This document shows, in pieces, positions 51,889 to 61,964 of a DNA stretch of 64,000 nucleotides (the stretch's first letter is position 1; each line of letters starts with the position of its first letter). The translations under genes were made by a program, and so were the position numbers. Below the pieces are notes generated by a model that saw nothing but the letters and a program-made list of their open reading frames with translations, was not told the DNA's origin and did no database searches. The stretch is from Corynebacterium meitnerae. GTDB taxonomy: Bacteria; Actinomycetota; Actinomycetes; Mycobacteriales; Mycobacteriaceae. The stretch covers positions 40,486-104,485 of the forward strand of contig NZ_JAKMUS010000007.1 in NCBI RefSeq assembly GCF_027570075.1, in the 5' to 3' direction.

Positions 51889-51936
51889 CTCCGGGCGGAA
51901 AGCGAGGGGAACCCTCGGCCTACACTTTTGCCCCGG

Positions 51937-52083
51937 TCAGCCGTTCCTGGCTGCCGAGGTCTTGGTCCAATCGCGAACACGGGCAGGGCTGCAACCAGCA
52001 TCGAGGATCACCTGGGCATCAAAGGATGCCAGGGCCTCGATCGGGTTGGTGAAACCCGCTACCAGTGATCCGAATGCGTTCAT
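51937..52083 (-). pseudogene. Possible truncated gene (48 codons)
   Basis: ATG at 52083 opens a 48-codon frame starting MNAFGSLVAGFTNPIEALAS and ending KTSAARNG. Its composition looks coding (TNPIEALASFDAQVILDAG). It resembles the N-terminus of the DUF222/HNH (13E12-type) proteins common in corynebacteria, but this is from memory and weak. It stops abruptly at the direct repeat, which suggests a deletion remnant. Confidence 0.35.
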
Positions 52084-52273
52084 GCCACGCACACTAAACG
52101 TAAAAACCGAAACACGAAACTATCAGCCAAAACGGCCTATGGATAACTCAACAACTATCCACGGGGGTGAGCACTAAAGCACGCAACGAAACAGGCAAGA
52201 AGGCCACATAGCCAGCGAGAACAAGACGAGTTTCCAGCCCGGGAAAGGAGTTTTGGACGGTTGCAACGAAAAG

Positions 52274-53677
52274 CTACTTCGATTCGGGCTTGACGGCTGG
52301 GAACTCGCCCGTGGCGTACATCTCCTCGTAGGCCTTCCACTGAATCTCGTCGTCCTTTGACTCGGGGGCGCCTTCGTAGCTCTCGGACTCAGGGTCGAGC
52401 GCGGGGACATCGTTCAGATCGAAGTCACTCTCCGGGTCGGCGTCGAGGTCAGCAGCGACCTCCTCCTGCACGGACTGCCAGAGTTCCTGGTCAGCAACAT
52501 GGGAATCGGCGACGAGGTCCTCAACCTCAGCGCGCTCTGAGCGAGTCAGATCTTCCATGTCCGGATCGAGCTGCGTCTCGGCGAGCTCCGCGAGGCGTTC
52601 GCGGCGCTCCGTCTCCTCCTTGATATTGCTGCGATCGCGGAACCACGCGACACCCATGACAATGCCGAGGATCAGGCCGAGGTAACCCAGGAGTGGGTAA
52701 ACCCAGCCCACCAGATCAGCGAAGCCAATAAAGGACAGGGCAAAGCCGATGAAGACAGCGATTGCGTAGTACAAGCGGAACTTCTTCGGCTTGTCGTGGC
52801 TCAGGCGGCGGCCGAGGGCGTAGAAGAGGCCAACCGCGGTGTTGTAGATCATCAGGTAGATGACGATGGAGACGAAGGTGCCCACCGCCGGGTGCATCGT
52901 GGAGAAGACCATGAGCAGTGGCAGATCCGCATCCATGATGTTCTCCATGCTGAAGAACAGGATGAACACCAGGATCATCAGCAGAACCGCGAACATGATG
53001 CCGCCGAGCAGGCCACCCTTACCGGCCTGCGCGGGGTTCATGTGGGAGCCGGCGAAGACGAGCATCATGGAGCAGTCCATGATCATCACCAAGGTGGCGT
53101 AGTTCAGCGCGGTGATGAACCAATTGTTGAACGTGCCAGACGCAGGTGTATTGGTCTGCGCGAGCTCATTCAAGCTGGCGGCGTTCTCCGGCATATTCAT
53201 CAGCGTGATCACAAACGCGCCCAGCAGGCAGATGATCAGCAGGGGAGTGATGAAGGAGATGACATTTGTCAGCTTGTCGATGTCCAGGAAACCGGAGCCG
53301 ATAAGCAACACGACCATGATCGCGGAACCGATCCATGTGTCGAAGCCAAACTGCTGGTTCAAGTTCGAACCTGCGCCAGCCACCATGACAAAGCCGATGC
53401 AGAACAACGTGAACATCGTGGTCACGTCCATGTAGCGGGCAAGCCATGGGTGGGAAACGCTCTTGAACACGGCACTGTGATCATCAGCCATGTAGTAGGA
53501 ACCGAGCTGGTATACCCACGCGCTGAAGATCGCAATGGTGATGCCGGCGATGGCGGCACCGATGATGCCGCGGTAGCCGAATGCAAGGAAGTATTGAATG
53601 ACCTCCTGGCCCGACGCGAAGCCAGCACCAACGGTGAGGCCTACAAGCGCAAGAGCCACTTTTAAGGACTTATTCAT
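52274..53677 (-). CDS. YkvI-like membrane transporter with acidic C-terminal tail
   Basis: A 467-aa protein with about ten to eleven helices of the YkvI group (LeuT-fold related): VGLTVGAGFASGQEVIQYFLAFG in TM1, LVMIMDCSMMLVFAGSHMN, NTAVGLFYALGRRL. The last ~110 residues form an acidic cytosolic tail (DPDMEDLTRSERAEVEDLV, ADPESDFDLNDVPALDPES) of unknown role. ATG 53677 with aaagg seven bases upstream; a longer start at 53713 is unlikely. Substrate unknown, probably an amino acid or similar. Confidence 0.85.
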   Translation of the reverse strand: MNKSLKVALALVGLTVGAGFASGQEVIQYFLAFGYRGIIGAAIAGITIAIFSAWVYQLGSYYMADDHSAVFKSVSHPWLARYMDVTTMFTLFCIGFVMVAGAGSNLNQQFGFDTWIGSAIMVVLLIGSGFLDIDKLTNVISFITPLLIICLLGAFVITLMNMPENAASLNELAQTNTPASGTFNNWFITALNYATLVMIMDCSMMLVFAGSHMNPAQAGKGGLLGGIMFAVLLMILVFILFFSMENIMDADLPLLMVFSTMHPAVGTFVSIVIYLMIYNTAVGLFYALGRRLSHDKPKKFRLYYAIAVFIGFALSFIGFADLVGWVYPLLGYLGLILGIVMGVAWFRDRSNIKEETERRERLAELAETQLDPDMEDLTRSERAEVEDLVADSHVADQELWQSVQEEVAADLDADPESDFDLNDVPALDPESESYEGAPESKDDEIQWKAYEEMYATGEFPAVKPESK

Positions 53678-53833
53678 AGAAAAACCTTTAGAAATTGAAA
53701 AAATGTGCGCCATAGAGGTTATCAGAGAGGAATTATTACGGTTTCAAGCACCTTTTACCCAGTAATTAACAAGACGCCACGACAGGTTGCCGTACACGCG
53801 GTGAAGGTCCCCGAAAACAGCTGGCTGCTGACT

Positions 53834-53849
53834 TAGATTGGTGTGCATG
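53834..53849 (+). promoter_or_regulatory. -10 box for a leaderless DoxX-like transcript
   Basis: TAGATT at 53834-53839, then 7 nt, then ATG 53847. Confidence 0.45.
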
Positions 53850-54767
53850 ACCGATACTGGCAGCACCCCGAACAAGAAACTTGGCCAAGAAGCACGCGAG
53901 CTTAACGACGCTGACGTCTTCCTCGACCTCGACGAGTCGCTGGATGACATCCCCGCTGCGCCAACATCGAATATCTACACCCGCACGGGTAAGGCTGCGC
54001 CTACTGAGGTGCTGCCAGCAGCGTCCACTGAGCCAAGCAAGGACGCCACGCTTGACGACGAGCCGATCAAAATCGTGGCAGGAGAACCCCAAACGCCTTC
54101 CACTCCGGAACCCGCACCGGCGGCTGACACGAAGGATACGAAGGGTGTGAAGACGGAAAGCCTCGCGACGGTTTCTGCGGGTGCTGCAGCACCGACTTCT
54201 GCGCTCAGCCCTGAAGAGCCGGTAGCGGAGGACAACGTTGAACCGGCAGCCCCGGCAGCGCAGCCAGTGTCCCTAGATCGCGGCACCATGGACTTTGGTG
54301 TCATGATTCTGCGCGTGGTGTTGGGCGCGGTGCTCACATTCACCGTCCTTGGAACGTTCTTCCAGCTGGGCACGAATGAGGGTCTGGCTGCCCTCCAAGA
54401 CCAGCTGCAGCAGGCTGGCCACGCTCAGGCAGCAGCGCTTTCTATTGCTGTTCCGACGATGCAGCTTGCTGCCGGTGTGTTCCTTCTGCTGGGTTTGATT
54501 ACCCCGCTCGCAGCCACGGTGGCAGTGGCCGTCACCGGCTTCACAGCATTGGATGCTGTGGCCGGAACGGTGTCGCCTTTCAACTGGGACCCGGCCGCGT
54601 GGCTGGCAGTTGTTCTGCTGGGTATGGCCCTAGCGGTTCAATTTACTGGCCCTGGCGTCATCGGTATCGATTACGGCCGCAGCTGGGCGCGCCGCCCACT
54701 TGCTAGCTCGTGGCTCGGTGCCGCTGTTGGTCTCGCTGTTGCCGGACTTTTGTGGTGGTTCCTGTAA
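53847..54767 (+). CDS. DoxX-family membrane protein with long disordered N-terminus
   Basis: A 306-aa protein. The first ~145 residues are disordered, rich in Pro, Ala, Thr and Glu. A four-helix DoxX domain follows ([78 protein letters not shown]). DoxX proteins are linked to thiol/redox stress at the membrane. Homologue of the gene between gatB and ilvB in M. tuberculosis (Rv3005c, from memory). Its 3' end overlaps the convergent GT87 gene by 138 bp. Confidence 0.85.
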   Translation: MTDTGSTPNKKLGQEARELNDADVFLDLDESLDDIPAAPTSNIYTRTGKAAPTEVLPAASTEPSKDATLDDEPIKIVAGEPQTPSTPEPAPAADTKDTKGVKTESLATVSAGAAAPTSALSPEEPVAEDNVEPAAPAAQPVSLDRGTMDFGVMILRVVLGAVLTFTVLGTFFQLGTNEGLAALQDQLQQAGHAQAAALSIAVPTMQLAAGVFLLLGLITPLAATVAVAVTGFTALDAVAGTVSPFNWDPAAWLAVVLLGMALAVQFTGPGVIGIDYGRSWARRPLASSWLGAAVGLAVAGLLWWFL

Positions 54768-55994
54768 ACGCCACTCGGAGGATGCGGTGTAGATCAGGTA
54801 TCCGATAAACACCGCTAGACCCATCAGGCCGATCAGGTTGCTTGCTACCCAGGTTGTCCATCCAACATTGCCGGGGTCGCTCTCGGGCGCCAACAGGTAG
54901 CCCGGGACGACCCATGCGCCGGCGGCGATGGAAAGAATGACGCGCAGCGCCTCTTCACGGACGATGAGGATTACAGGCAGCGCCAGAATCACGCCTGCCC
55001 AGTGGTGGGAGACTGCATACGGTCCGCCGATGGAAATCCCCAACACGACGATGAGGAGGGCTTCCACGCTTCGGTTGTGCTTCTCCAGCTGGTAAGCCAC
55101 GTAGATCGTGGCGGCGGCGAAGAAGACAAAGATGAATGGCGTGACAGCGCCCACCTGGTCCACGCTCAGCACGCTTCGGGACAGAATGCCGCCGAGGCCC
55201 TGGTTGTTCGGGTAGTTCACCTGGCCGCCGCGGTCAGTCTCGAAAAAGATGACTGTCCAGAAGTCCACGGACTCCTTCGCACGGGCGATGAACCCAAAGA
55301 TGACGGTGACAAAGAAGAATCCCGCGGCGCGGGCGAGTGACCACCAGTCCTTGCGTACCAAGAAGATGATGGCGTAGGCAGCCGGTGTAATCTTCACGCC
55401 CGCAGCCAGACCAATGCCAAGTCCACGAATCGGCTTAGGGGTGTACCCCAGCACGTCAGCGGTGACCAGGAACACCAGGAAGACGTTGATCTGGCCGAAA
55501 TACAGGTTCGCCTGAATCATGTCCAAGCACGTGGCAAATCCAGCCAGGGTGATGGCCCAGTACGGCCAGTCCTTAATACCGGCGCGATGGCAAGCCATAG
55601 CCATGATGCCCACGACGCACGCAACAATCGTGGCGTTCCACACGATGTCCATGAAGAGTTCCCCGCCCACGGTCAAGGGGAGGAACAGGACAGCCGCAAA
55701 CGGTGGGTAGATGAAGGCGTATCCGCTGCGGGAGGGGAAGCCGTCGTAAAGCGGATGCCCGTGCCGGATCGCATTGCCTGCGTCGCGGAAGACACCGACA
55801 TCCAGCAACCTGCTATCGAAAGCCGTGAGGTAGCTGTTGTACAGGTTCACCGCGCCCAGCGTTACGGCGAGCACGATGAGCAGGAACCGGATGATTAGTC
55901 GAGTTTGCGCACGGCGCCCTTGTCCGCCGACGTTGCCATGCGCGCGTAGGCCTTGAGCGCCTTCGTGACGTGGCGAGTGCGATTCGGTGTCCAT
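54630..55994 (-). CDS. GT87-family (DUF2029) membrane glycosyltransferase
   Basis: A 454-aa polytopic protein with about ten helices. The GT87 features are a loop-1 acidic motif [23 protein letters not shown] and [11 protein letters not shown], as in polyprenyl-phosphomannose-dependent mannosyltransferases such as PimE. It likely adds mannose or arabinose to envelope glycolipids from the outer side. ATG 55994 lies 100 nt inside ilvD but has aaagga with 5-6 nt spacing. Its 3' end overlaps the convergent DoxX gene. Confidence 0.82.
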   Translation of the reverse strand: MDTESHSPRHEGAQGLRAHGNVGGQGRRAQTRLIIRFLLIVLAVTLGAVNLYNSYLTAFDSRLLDVGVFRDAGNAIRHGHPLYDGFPSRSGYAFIYPPFAAVLFLPLTVGGELFMDIVWNATIVACVVGIMAMACHRAGIKDWPYWAITLAGFATCLDMIQANLYFGQINVFLVFLVTADVLGYTPKPIRGLGIGLAAGVKITPAAYAIIFLVRKDWWSLARAAGFFFVTVIFGFIARAKESVDFWTVIFFETDRGGQVNYPNNQGLGGILSRSVLSVDQVGAVTPFIFVFFAAATIYVAYQLEKHNRSVEALLIVVLGISIGGPYAVSHHWAGVILALPVILIVREEALRVILSIAAGAWVVPGYLLAPESDPGNVGWTTWVASNLIGLMGLAVFIGYLIYTASSEWRLQEPPQKSGNSETNSGTEPRASKWAARPAAAVIDTDDARASKLNR

Positions 55995-57748
55995 GGATTG
56001 TCCTTTGTTTCCATCGCCGTGCGGCGCTTATCAAGTTCTTCGTCGTCCACTTCGAGGGACAGGATGCGGTCGCGCACCGAAATGCGGATGGTGTCACCGT
56101 TCTCAATCAAGCCGATGAGACCACCCTGGGCAGCTTCCGGCGAAATGTGGCCGATGGACAGACCAGATGTACCGCCGGAGAAGCGGCCATCGGTGATGAG
56201 GGCGCACACCTTGCCCAGGCCTGCGCCCTTGAGGAAGGACGTGGGGTGGAGCATTTCCTGCATACCCGGGCCGCCAGCGGGGCCTTCGTAGCGGATGACC
56301 ACGACATCGCCCGGCTGAACCTCACGAGACAGAATCATGGACACGGCCTGCTCCTGCGAGTCGACGACGCGGGCAGGGCCGGAGAACTCCCACAGCTCCT
56401 GGTCCACGCCAGCTGTCTTCAGAATGGCGCCGTCCTCGGCGAGATTGCCACGCAGAACCACCAAGCCACCATCGGAGCTGAACGGGTGGTCAAAGTCGTG
56501 GATGACACCGTTGACAGAGTCCGTGTCCAGGCTGTCCCAGCGGTTGGACTGGGAGAATGCTTCGATGGAACGCACACCACCAGGGGCAGCGTGGAAGAGG
56601 TCAATGGCTTCTTCGGTTGCCTTGCCGCCGCGAATGTCCCAGTCATCGAGCCATTCCTGCAGGGTGGGGTAGACCACCGAGTGGACATCGGTGTTGAGCA
56701 AGCCAGCGCGGTTGAGCTCACCCAGGATGGCGGGGATGCCGCCAGCGCGGTGCACGTCCTCAATGTGAGCGTCACCGTTTGGAGCGACCTTGGAGATGCA
56801 CGGGATCTCATGCGAGAGCTCGTCAATATCCTTCAGGTCAAAGTTGATCTCACCTTCCTGCGCAGCGGCAAGCGTGTGCAGGATCGTGTTGGAGGACCCA
56901 CCCATGGCCATATCCAAAGCCATGGCGTTACGGAACGCATCACGGGTGGCCACATTGCGCGGCAGCACGGATTCATCGCCTTCGCCGTAGTAGCGGCGGC
57001 AGATGTCCATGATGGCAGCGCCAGCGCGTTCGAACAGGCGGCGGCGGGCAGTGTGCGTAGCCAACGTCGTGCCGTTGCCCGGCAGGGAGAGGCCCAGTGC
57101 TTCTGTCAGACAGTTCATCGAGTTTGCGGTGAACATGCCGGAGCAGGAGCCACAGGTCGGGCAGGCTGAATCGACGATGCGGTCCAGAGCCTCATCGCTG
57201 ACCTCATCATTCGCGGAGTAGGAAATCGCGTCCACGAGGTTTGTCTTCGTACCGGACTGCGCAATGCCATCCACGACGACAGCCTTACCGGCCTCCATCG
57301 GTCCACCGGACACGAAGACAGCGGGGATGTTCAGGCGCATCGCCGCGTTGAGCATGCCCGGCGTGATCTTGTCGCAGTTAGAAATGCACACCATGGCATC
57401 CACGGTGTGGGCGTTGACCATGTACTCAACCGAGTCGGAGATGATCTCGCGGCTGGGCAGGGAGTACAGCATGCCGCCGTGGCCCATCGCAATGCCATCG
57501 TCGACAGCGATGGTGTTGAATTCCTTTGGAATACCGCCTGCTTCACGTACGGCCTCAGCAACAATGTCGCCGACGTTCTTCAAGTGCACGTGGCCGGGCA
57601 CGAACTGTGTATACGAGTTCACAATCGCCACGATCGGGCGGCCGAATTCGTTGTCTTTGGTTCCGGTGGCCTTCCACAGAGCGCGCGCACCAGCGGCCTG
57701 GCGGCCAACGGTGGTGACCCGGGAACGGAGAGGGATCGCGTTGGGCAC
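55895..57748 (-). CDS. ilvD: Dihydroxy-acid dehydratase
   Basis: Fe-S dehydratase for the third shared step of Ile/Val synthesis. The 617 residues carry the cluster cysteines in [14 protein letters not shown] and [17 protein letters not shown], plus [15 protein letters not shown] and [14 protein letters not shown] 57748 has aaggag and lies four bases after the PH-domain gene stop. Its product acts right after IlvC, encoded nearby on the other strand. Confidence 0.97.
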   Translation of the reverse strand: MPNAIPLRSRVTTVGRQAAGARALWKATGTKDNEFGRPIVAIVNSYTQFVPGHVHLKNVGDIVAEAVREAGGIPKEFNTIAVDDGIAMGHGGMLYSLPSREIISDSVEYMVNAHTVDAMVCISNCDKITPGMLNAAMRLNIPAVFVSGGPMEAGKAVVVDGIAQSGTKTNLVDAISYSANDEVSDEALDRIVDSACPTCGSCSGMFTANSMNCLTEALGLSLPGNGTTLATHTARRRLFERAGAAIMDICRRYYGEGDESVLPRNVATRDAFRNAMALDMAMGGSSNTILHTLAAAQEGEINFDLKDIDELSHEIPCISKVAPNGDAHIEDVHRAGGIPAILGELNRAGLLNTDVHSVVYPTLQEWLDDWDIRGGKATEEAIDLFHAAPGGVRSIEAFSQSNRWDSLDTDSVNGVIHDFDHPFSSDGGLVVLRGNLAEDGAILKTAGVDQELWEFSGPARVVDSQEQAVSMILSREVQPGDVVVIRYEGPAGGPGMQEMLHPTSFLKGAGLGKVCALITDGRFSGGTSGLSIGHISPEAAQGGLIGLIENGDTIRISVRDRILSLEVDDEELDKRRTAMETKDNPWTPNRTRHVTKALKAYARMATSADKGAVRKLD

Positions 57749-57752
57749 GTGC

Positions 57753-58262
57753 TTACTCCTTGTCTGCTTGTGCTTCTGTTTCCGCGTGTTCTTGCACGTG
57801 GGCTTCGTACTCTTCCTGTGTCATGAGCACGGAGTTGCCTTCGGTGTCGGTGACTTCCACCATTCCGTCTGCTGCTTCCGCGGCCTCCGTAATCACGTCG
57901 GTGATACGGCCCTGGGATGCTTCAGACAGTGCCGGCAATGAATTGAACGTTACTCCGGGCAAGGGGAATTGCTTCCCATTCTTGGTGGTAGCAAGAGCCT
58001 TCATGCCCTTGAAGGACACGCCTTTGAGTTCTTCCCACGGGATTTCTTCGTTTTTACGGAAGAGGTAGGTGATGGAAACGCCCGACTCATCAACCCGCGT
58101 GTGTGCTTTGAGCACCCACAGGACGAAGACCACCGGGAAAATCAGGACCCAGCCCAGGTAAAGCGGGGCCCATGAGATAGCAATGAGCCCAATGCCCGTC
58201 ATCAAAGCCACCGCGAGGAGGTGGGTGCGGTCTGGAGTGAACGTTCGGCCGACAGAAGTCAT
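57753..58262 (-). CDS. PH-domain membrane protein (Cfp6-like)
   Basis: About 169 aa. Two short membrane segments ([37 protein letters not shown]) precede a small PH-like domain ([49 protein letters not shown]). An acidic tail follows ([17 protein letters not shown]). Similar to Cfp6 (Rv3004) near ilvB in mycobacteria. The start is unsure: ATG 58262 fits TAGCAT plus 7 nt, but ATG 58271 or GTG 58304 are open too. Probably transcribed with ilvD. Confidence 0.8.
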   Translation of the reverse strand: MTSVGRTFTPDRTHLLAVALMTGIGLIAISWAPLYLGWVLIFPVVFVLWVLKAHTRVDESGVSITYLFRKNEEIPWEELKGVSFKGMKALATTKNGKQFPLPGVTFNSLPALSEASQGRITDVITEAAEAADGMVEVTDTEGNSVLMTQEEYEAHVQEHAETEAQADKE

Positions 58263-58311
58263 GGGTGTCATGCTATCCAACTGGGTGTCATTCAAGGCAG
58301 TCACGTGAGGG

Positions 58312-59835
58312 TTACGGTCGTACGGGCTCGCTTATCGACGATTCGTTGACCCCTTGCTCAGTCGGATTCTGCCCCGGCTGTTGCGGGCTGGTTTGGTCCG
58401 TAGGGGCATCAGTTTGGCCAGTTGTCGGCTCAGCCGTGGTGGCCGTTGCCTCAGCGGTGTTAGTGGGGGTGACCTCGGTCGTTGGTACGGGCGCCTGGGT
58501 TGGTGTCGGTTGTGGCTGTGGCGTCTCAATCACTGATGAGGGAGTGCTGATCCGTGGTGGGGCAAGAATTCCTGAATTTTTATCACTGCTCTCCGCCGAA
58601 TCAAGCGTCAAACCACGGAAGACAAGGAGAATGAAGAAGAGGAGGATGAGCATGCCAGTGGACGCGCGGACGCGGCCACCAAGGGTGCCGAAGGAATAGC
58701 GGCTCTTCTTGGACTCTTTGTCCCTATCCTCTTTGTTCTGCGTCGCCGGATCATCTTCCGGGGCGGTGTTATCCGCCTTCGTGGGGGTACCAGCGGACAA
58801 GCCCATGCGCTTGCCTTTATTGGCATCCTCCTCCAGCAGGGCAGAGGCGATGATCGGTTTTGTCTCGGGCTGCTTTTCGTGTTCTGTTTCCCACTGGTTC
58901 CACTCCGAGGCATAGCGCTTCCCAACGAATGCTGGGGTGAAGGCGGTGGTGCGGGTGTCGTTTTCGTCGAAAAGCGGTGCATCCGGCATGGCTGCGGCTG
59001 AACCGTACTCATCGAAGAACTCGTCGAGGAGGTACACGCGAATGGCGCGCTCGATGGGGAACTGGTCACCCGGGCTGCACCGCACCATGAAGCGAATATC
59101 CAGTGTCCACGGCATACCAACGGTGTTCGGCGGATTGAGTGCAGTACCTGGCTGGCACAGCAAATCACCCTGGATGAGCGGAACAATATCTGGCTCCGAA
59201 ATCGCACGACGTGCAGCTGCTTCCGCCCGGGAGATGACCTCCTCGGTGTTGTGCGAACCCAACAGGGGCACGGGCACTTCCACGAGGGCGCGCGACCAGT
59301 GGTTGGAATTATTGATGCACACCTGGGCAGCAGAGTTCGGAATAGTCACTGTGTATTGCTCAAGCGTGCGCACCTGGGTGGCGCGCATGGTGATCTGAAT
59401 GACGTCACCGGTCACATCAATGCCATTGCCCTGGAACGTGACCAAGTCGCCCACGCCGTACTGCTTCTCCGTGAGGATGAAGAAGCCGGCCACGAAGTCA
59501 GCGATGATCTGCTGTGAACCAAAACCAATCGCAGCCGACACGACAGTGGCGGGGATGGCGGCGCCGGCAAGCGAGAAGCCGAGCTGCTGTAGGAAGAAAA
59601 CAAGAATGAGAAAGTATGCAACCAACTGGGCAATATAAATGCCTACGCCGGCGAGCGCGAGGGAAGTTTTACCCTCATTCGTGTCTTTAGATTCAGATAC
59701 CTGACGTTCCACATAGCGGTTGGCCAGGCGGCCTGCGCGGGGAACCAGAAAGGCAAGGACAAGTAAAAGGGCCAGGTTAATACCGGTGTCGGCAAGCCAA
59801 CGCCAGACCTGGTCAAGAATCAGTGAGAACGGCAT
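58312..59835 (-). CDS. mscCG: MscCG-type mechanosensitive channel, glutamate exporter
   Basis: Homologue of C. glutamicum MscCG (YggB/NCgl1221), the tension-gated channel through which glutamate is released. The 507 residues have three N-terminal helices with pore helix FSLAGAAIPATVVSAAIGFGSQ, the MscS beta domain (VGDLVTFQGNGIDVTGDVI, RTLEQYTVTIPNSAAQVCI), a charged linker, a fourth helix (MLILLFFILLVFRGLTL) and an extracytoplasmic Thr/Pro/Gln-rich tail. The gene also sits beside ilvB in C. glutamicum. Confidence 0.95.
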   Translation of the reverse strand: MPFSLILDQVWRWLADTGINLALLLVLAFLVPRAGRLANRYVERQVSESKDTNEGKTSLALAGVGIYIAQLVAYFLILVFFLQQLGFSLAGAAIPATVVSAAIGFGSQQIIADFVAGFFILTEKQYGVGDLVTFQGNGIDVTGDVIQITMRATQVRTLEQYTVTIPNSAAQVCINNSNHWSRALVEVPVPLLGSHNTEEVISRAEAAARRAISEPDIVPLIQGDLLCQPGTALNPPNTVGMPWTLDIRFMVRCSPGDQFPIERAIRVYLLDEFFDEYGSAAAMPDAPLFDENDTRTTAFTPAFVGKRYASEWNQWETEHEKQPETKPIIASALLEEDANKGKRMGLSAGTPTKADNTAPEDDPATQNKEDRDKESKKSRYSFGTLGGRVRASTGMLILLFFILLVFRGLTLDSAESSDKNSGILAPPRISTPSSVIETPQPQPTPTQAPVPTTEVTPTNTAEATATTAEPTTGQTDAPTDQTSPQQPGQNPTEQGVNESSISEPVRP

Positions 59836-59885
59836 AACACAAACAGAGTAGCTCGATGAAGCTGAGAATGGGCTGATGAATCGTG

Positions 59886-59901
59886 TATGATATTCAGCAT
59901 G
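59886..59901 (+). promoter_or_regulatory. -10 box of the ilvBNC operon
   Basis: TATGAT at 59886-59891, then 7 nt, then the leader-peptide ATG at 59899, so the transcript is probably leaderless for that peptide. Confidence 0.65.
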
Positions 59902-59949
59902 ACTTTTATTGGGCTAGTAGTGGTACCGCGCGGCGCTTCGCGTGACTGA
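59899..59949 (+). CDS. ilvBNC attenuator leader peptide
   Basis: A 16-residue open frame, MTFIGLVVVPRGASRD, stop TGA at 59947-59949. It has one Ile, one Leu and three consecutive Val codons. Stalling when branched-chain aminoacyl-tRNAs are scarce would let transcription pass the terminator downstream. Position, length and LVVV core fit the known C. glutamicum ilv leader. Confidence 0.85.
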   Translation: MTFIGLVVVPRGASRD

Positions 59950-59965
59950 TGCTTCTTTAAGCATC
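59948..59965 (+). promoter_or_regulatory. Leader hairpin, candidate antiterminator or pause stem
   Basis: gatgctt and aagcatc form a perfect 7-bp stem with a cttt loop, starting inside the leader-peptide stop codon, where a translating ribosome would cover it. Confidence 0.55.
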
Positions 59966-60000
59966 GGATCCGGTTGCACAAACGGCCGATTACAGCAAGC

Positions 60001-60030
60001 GCCCCCGCCAACACAGCGGGGGCTTTGTTA
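60001..60030 (+). terminator. ilvBNC attenuator terminator
   Basis: gcccccgc (60001-60008) and gcgggggc (60016-60023), 7-nt loop, then tttgttatt. Lies 51 nt after the leader-peptide stop and 90 nt before ilvB. Confidence 0.88.
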
Positions 60031-60120
60031 TTGGTCACCCCAAGATCACATCCCCAGGCTGGGTGTGATTAAGTCTGGTAAAACACCGAAAAGGCCTCAC
60101 ATAAGGAGTTTGAGGGAATA

Positions 60121-61962
60121 GTGGCAGCGTCACAGAAAAAACAGCCCGAACGCATGACAGGTGCGGAGGCGATCGTCCGCAGCCTTGAGGAGCTGGGCAC
60201 GGACATTATTTTCGGTATTCCGGGAGGAGCGGTACTTCCGCTGTATGACGCCCTGTTTGCCGCCAAGAAGCTGCGCCACGTCCTCGTGCGCCATGAGCAG
60301 GGAGCGGGGCACGCGGCTGAAGGTTACGCCATTGCTTCCGGCAAGGTTGGTGTCTGCCTGGCCACCTCCGGCCCGGGTGCAACTAACCTCGTGACCGCGC
60401 TGGCTGATGCTTACCTGGATTCGGTGCCGATCGTGGCTATCACCGGTCAGGTGGGTACCGCACTGCTGGGTACGGATGCCTTCCAGGAGGCGGACATCCG
60501 CGGCATCACCATGCCGATCACCAAGCACAACATCATGGTGACTCGCGTGGAGGACATTCCCAAGGCTCTCGCGGAGGCATTCCACTTGGCGTCCACTGGT
60601 CGCCCCGGCCCAGTCCTGGTCGACTTCCCGAAGGACGTTCAGAACGCTGAGCTGGATTTCGAGTGGCCGCCGGTCATTGACTTGCCGGGCTACAAGCCAA
60701 CCACTCAGCCACACAGCCGCCAGATCACCCAGGCCGCGAAGATGATCGCTCAGGCTGAGCGCCCAGTCATTTACGCCGGTGGTGGCATCGTTAAGGCCAA
60801 TGCAGCAAAGGAACTGCGTGAGTTCGCTGAGCTGGCGGGTCTGCCTGTGGTGACTACGTTGATGGCGCTGGGCACGTTCCCCACCCACCACCCGCTGAAC
60901 ATGGGTATGCCGGGTATGCACGGCACCGTTCCGGCGGTTGCAGCGTTGCAGAAGGCCGACCTGCTCATCACCTTGGGCGCGCGTTTTGATGACCGTGTGA
61001 CGGGCGACCCGGAGCACTTCGCACCGGATGCGAAGGTGATCCACGCTGACGTCGACCCAGCCGAGATTGGCAAGATCCGCGCTGCTGATGTGCCGATCGT
61101 GGGTGACGCACGTGAGGTCATCAGCCAGCTCATCGATGTGTTCAAGAAGGGCAAGAGGGCATCTGCTCCGAAGATCGATGAGTGGATGGACTACCTCGGC
61201 GATATGAAGGAGCGTTTCCCGCGCGGCTACGAAAAGCATGCTGATGGCACGCTCTCCCCGCAGTTCGTCATCGAGACCCTGTCCAAGGAAGTGGGCCCCG
61301 ACGCCATCTACGTTGCCGGCGTTGGCCAGCACCAGATGTGGTCGGCACAGTTCCTCGACTTTGAGCAGCCGCGCACCTGGCTCAACTCTGGTGGCCTGGG
61401 CACGATGGGCTACGCCGTTCCTGCCGCACTGGGCGCGAAGGCTGGTTGCCCGGATAAGGAAGTGTGGGCGATTGACGGTGACGGCTGCTTCCAGATGACC
61501 AACCAGGAAATCACCACCGCCGCTGTGGAGGGCTTCCCATTCAAGGTGGCCCTGATCAACAACGGCAACCTCGGCATGGTGCGCCAGTGGCAGACGCTTT
61601 TCTACGACGGCCACTACTCCCACACCAAGCTGCACCAGGACACCACGTACATCCCGGACTTCATGGGCCTGGCTGCCGCGCTTGGTGCCGAAGCGATCCG
61701 TGTGACCACGGAGGAGGAAGTCCTTCCGGCTATCAAGCGCGCTCGCGAGATCAATGACCGCCCGGTTGTCATCGACTTCGTCGTCGGTGAGGACGCACAG
61801 GTGTGGCCGATGATTGCAGCTGGCAGCTCAAACTCTGAGATCCAGTACGCGCGCGATCTGCGCCCGCTTTTCGACGAAGAGGTGTCCGCTGGCGAATCTC
61901 CAGCAGATATCCACGAAACGATCGCTGATGCGATTGATGATGACAATGACGAGGAGAACTAA
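60121..61962 (+). CDS. ilvB: Acetohydroxyacid synthase large subunit
   Basis: TPP enzyme that makes acetolactate and acetohydroxybutyrate, the first shared step of Val/Leu/Ile synthesis. The 613 residues have the TPP-activating E59 ([15 protein letters not shown]), the FAD and middle domain, and the TPP motif [11 protein letters not shown] ... LINNGN. GTG 60121 has gaggga upstream; ATG 60154 is the alternative. Forms a complex with IlvN, encoded two bases after its stop. Confidence 0.97.
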   Translation: MAASQKKQPERMTGAEAIVRSLEELGTDIIFGIPGGAVLPLYDALFAAKKLRHVLVRHEQGAGHAAEGYAIASGKVGVCLATSGPGATNLVTALADAYLDSVPIVAITGQVGTALLGTDAFQEADIRGITMPITKHNIMVTRVEDIPKALAEAFHLASTGRPGPVLVDFPKDVQNAELDFEWPPVIDLPGYKPTTQPHSRQITQAAKMIAQAERPVIYAGGGIVKANAAKELREFAELAGLPVVTTLMALGTFPTHHPLNMGMPGMHGTVPAVAALQKADLLITLGARFDDRVTGDPEHFAPDAKVIHADVDPAEIGKIRAADVPIVGDAREVISQLIDVFKKGKRASAPKIDEWMDYLGDMKERFPRGYEKHADGTLSPQFVIETLSKEVGPDAIYVAGVGQHQMWSAQFLDFEQPRTWLNSGGLGTMGYAVPAALGAKAGCPDKEVWAIDGDGCFQMTNQEITTAAVEGFPFKVALINNGNLGMVRQWQTLFYDGHYSHTKLHQDTTYIPDFMGLAAALGAEAIRVTTEEEVLPAIKRAREINDRPVVIDFVVGEDAQVWPMIAAGSSNSEIQYARDLRPLFDEEVSAGESPADIHETIADAIDDDNDEEN

Positions 61963-61964
61963 GC

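Larger units (their letters stand above)
51618..52273. other. 656-bp gene-poor region with inverted repeats
   Basis: No intact gene is supported. It holds the gatB terminator, a 15-bp perfect inverted repeat, a long imperfect hairpin, a 13-bp direct repeat GCCCCGGTCAGCC (51634-51646 and 51930-51942), and a possible gene remnant on the minus strand. From 52084 to 52273 it is AT-richer and shows no open frame of note. Confidence 0.7.

Noticed and set aside
52138..52161. tatggataa and ctatccacg as inverted DnaA boxes, hence an origin
   Set aside because: Only two imperfect boxes, no AT-rich unwinding region and no dnaA or dnaN nearby.
55970..57169. A 399-codon plus-strand frame over ilvD
   Set aside because: It is antisense to a certain gene, with no domain or ribosome site.
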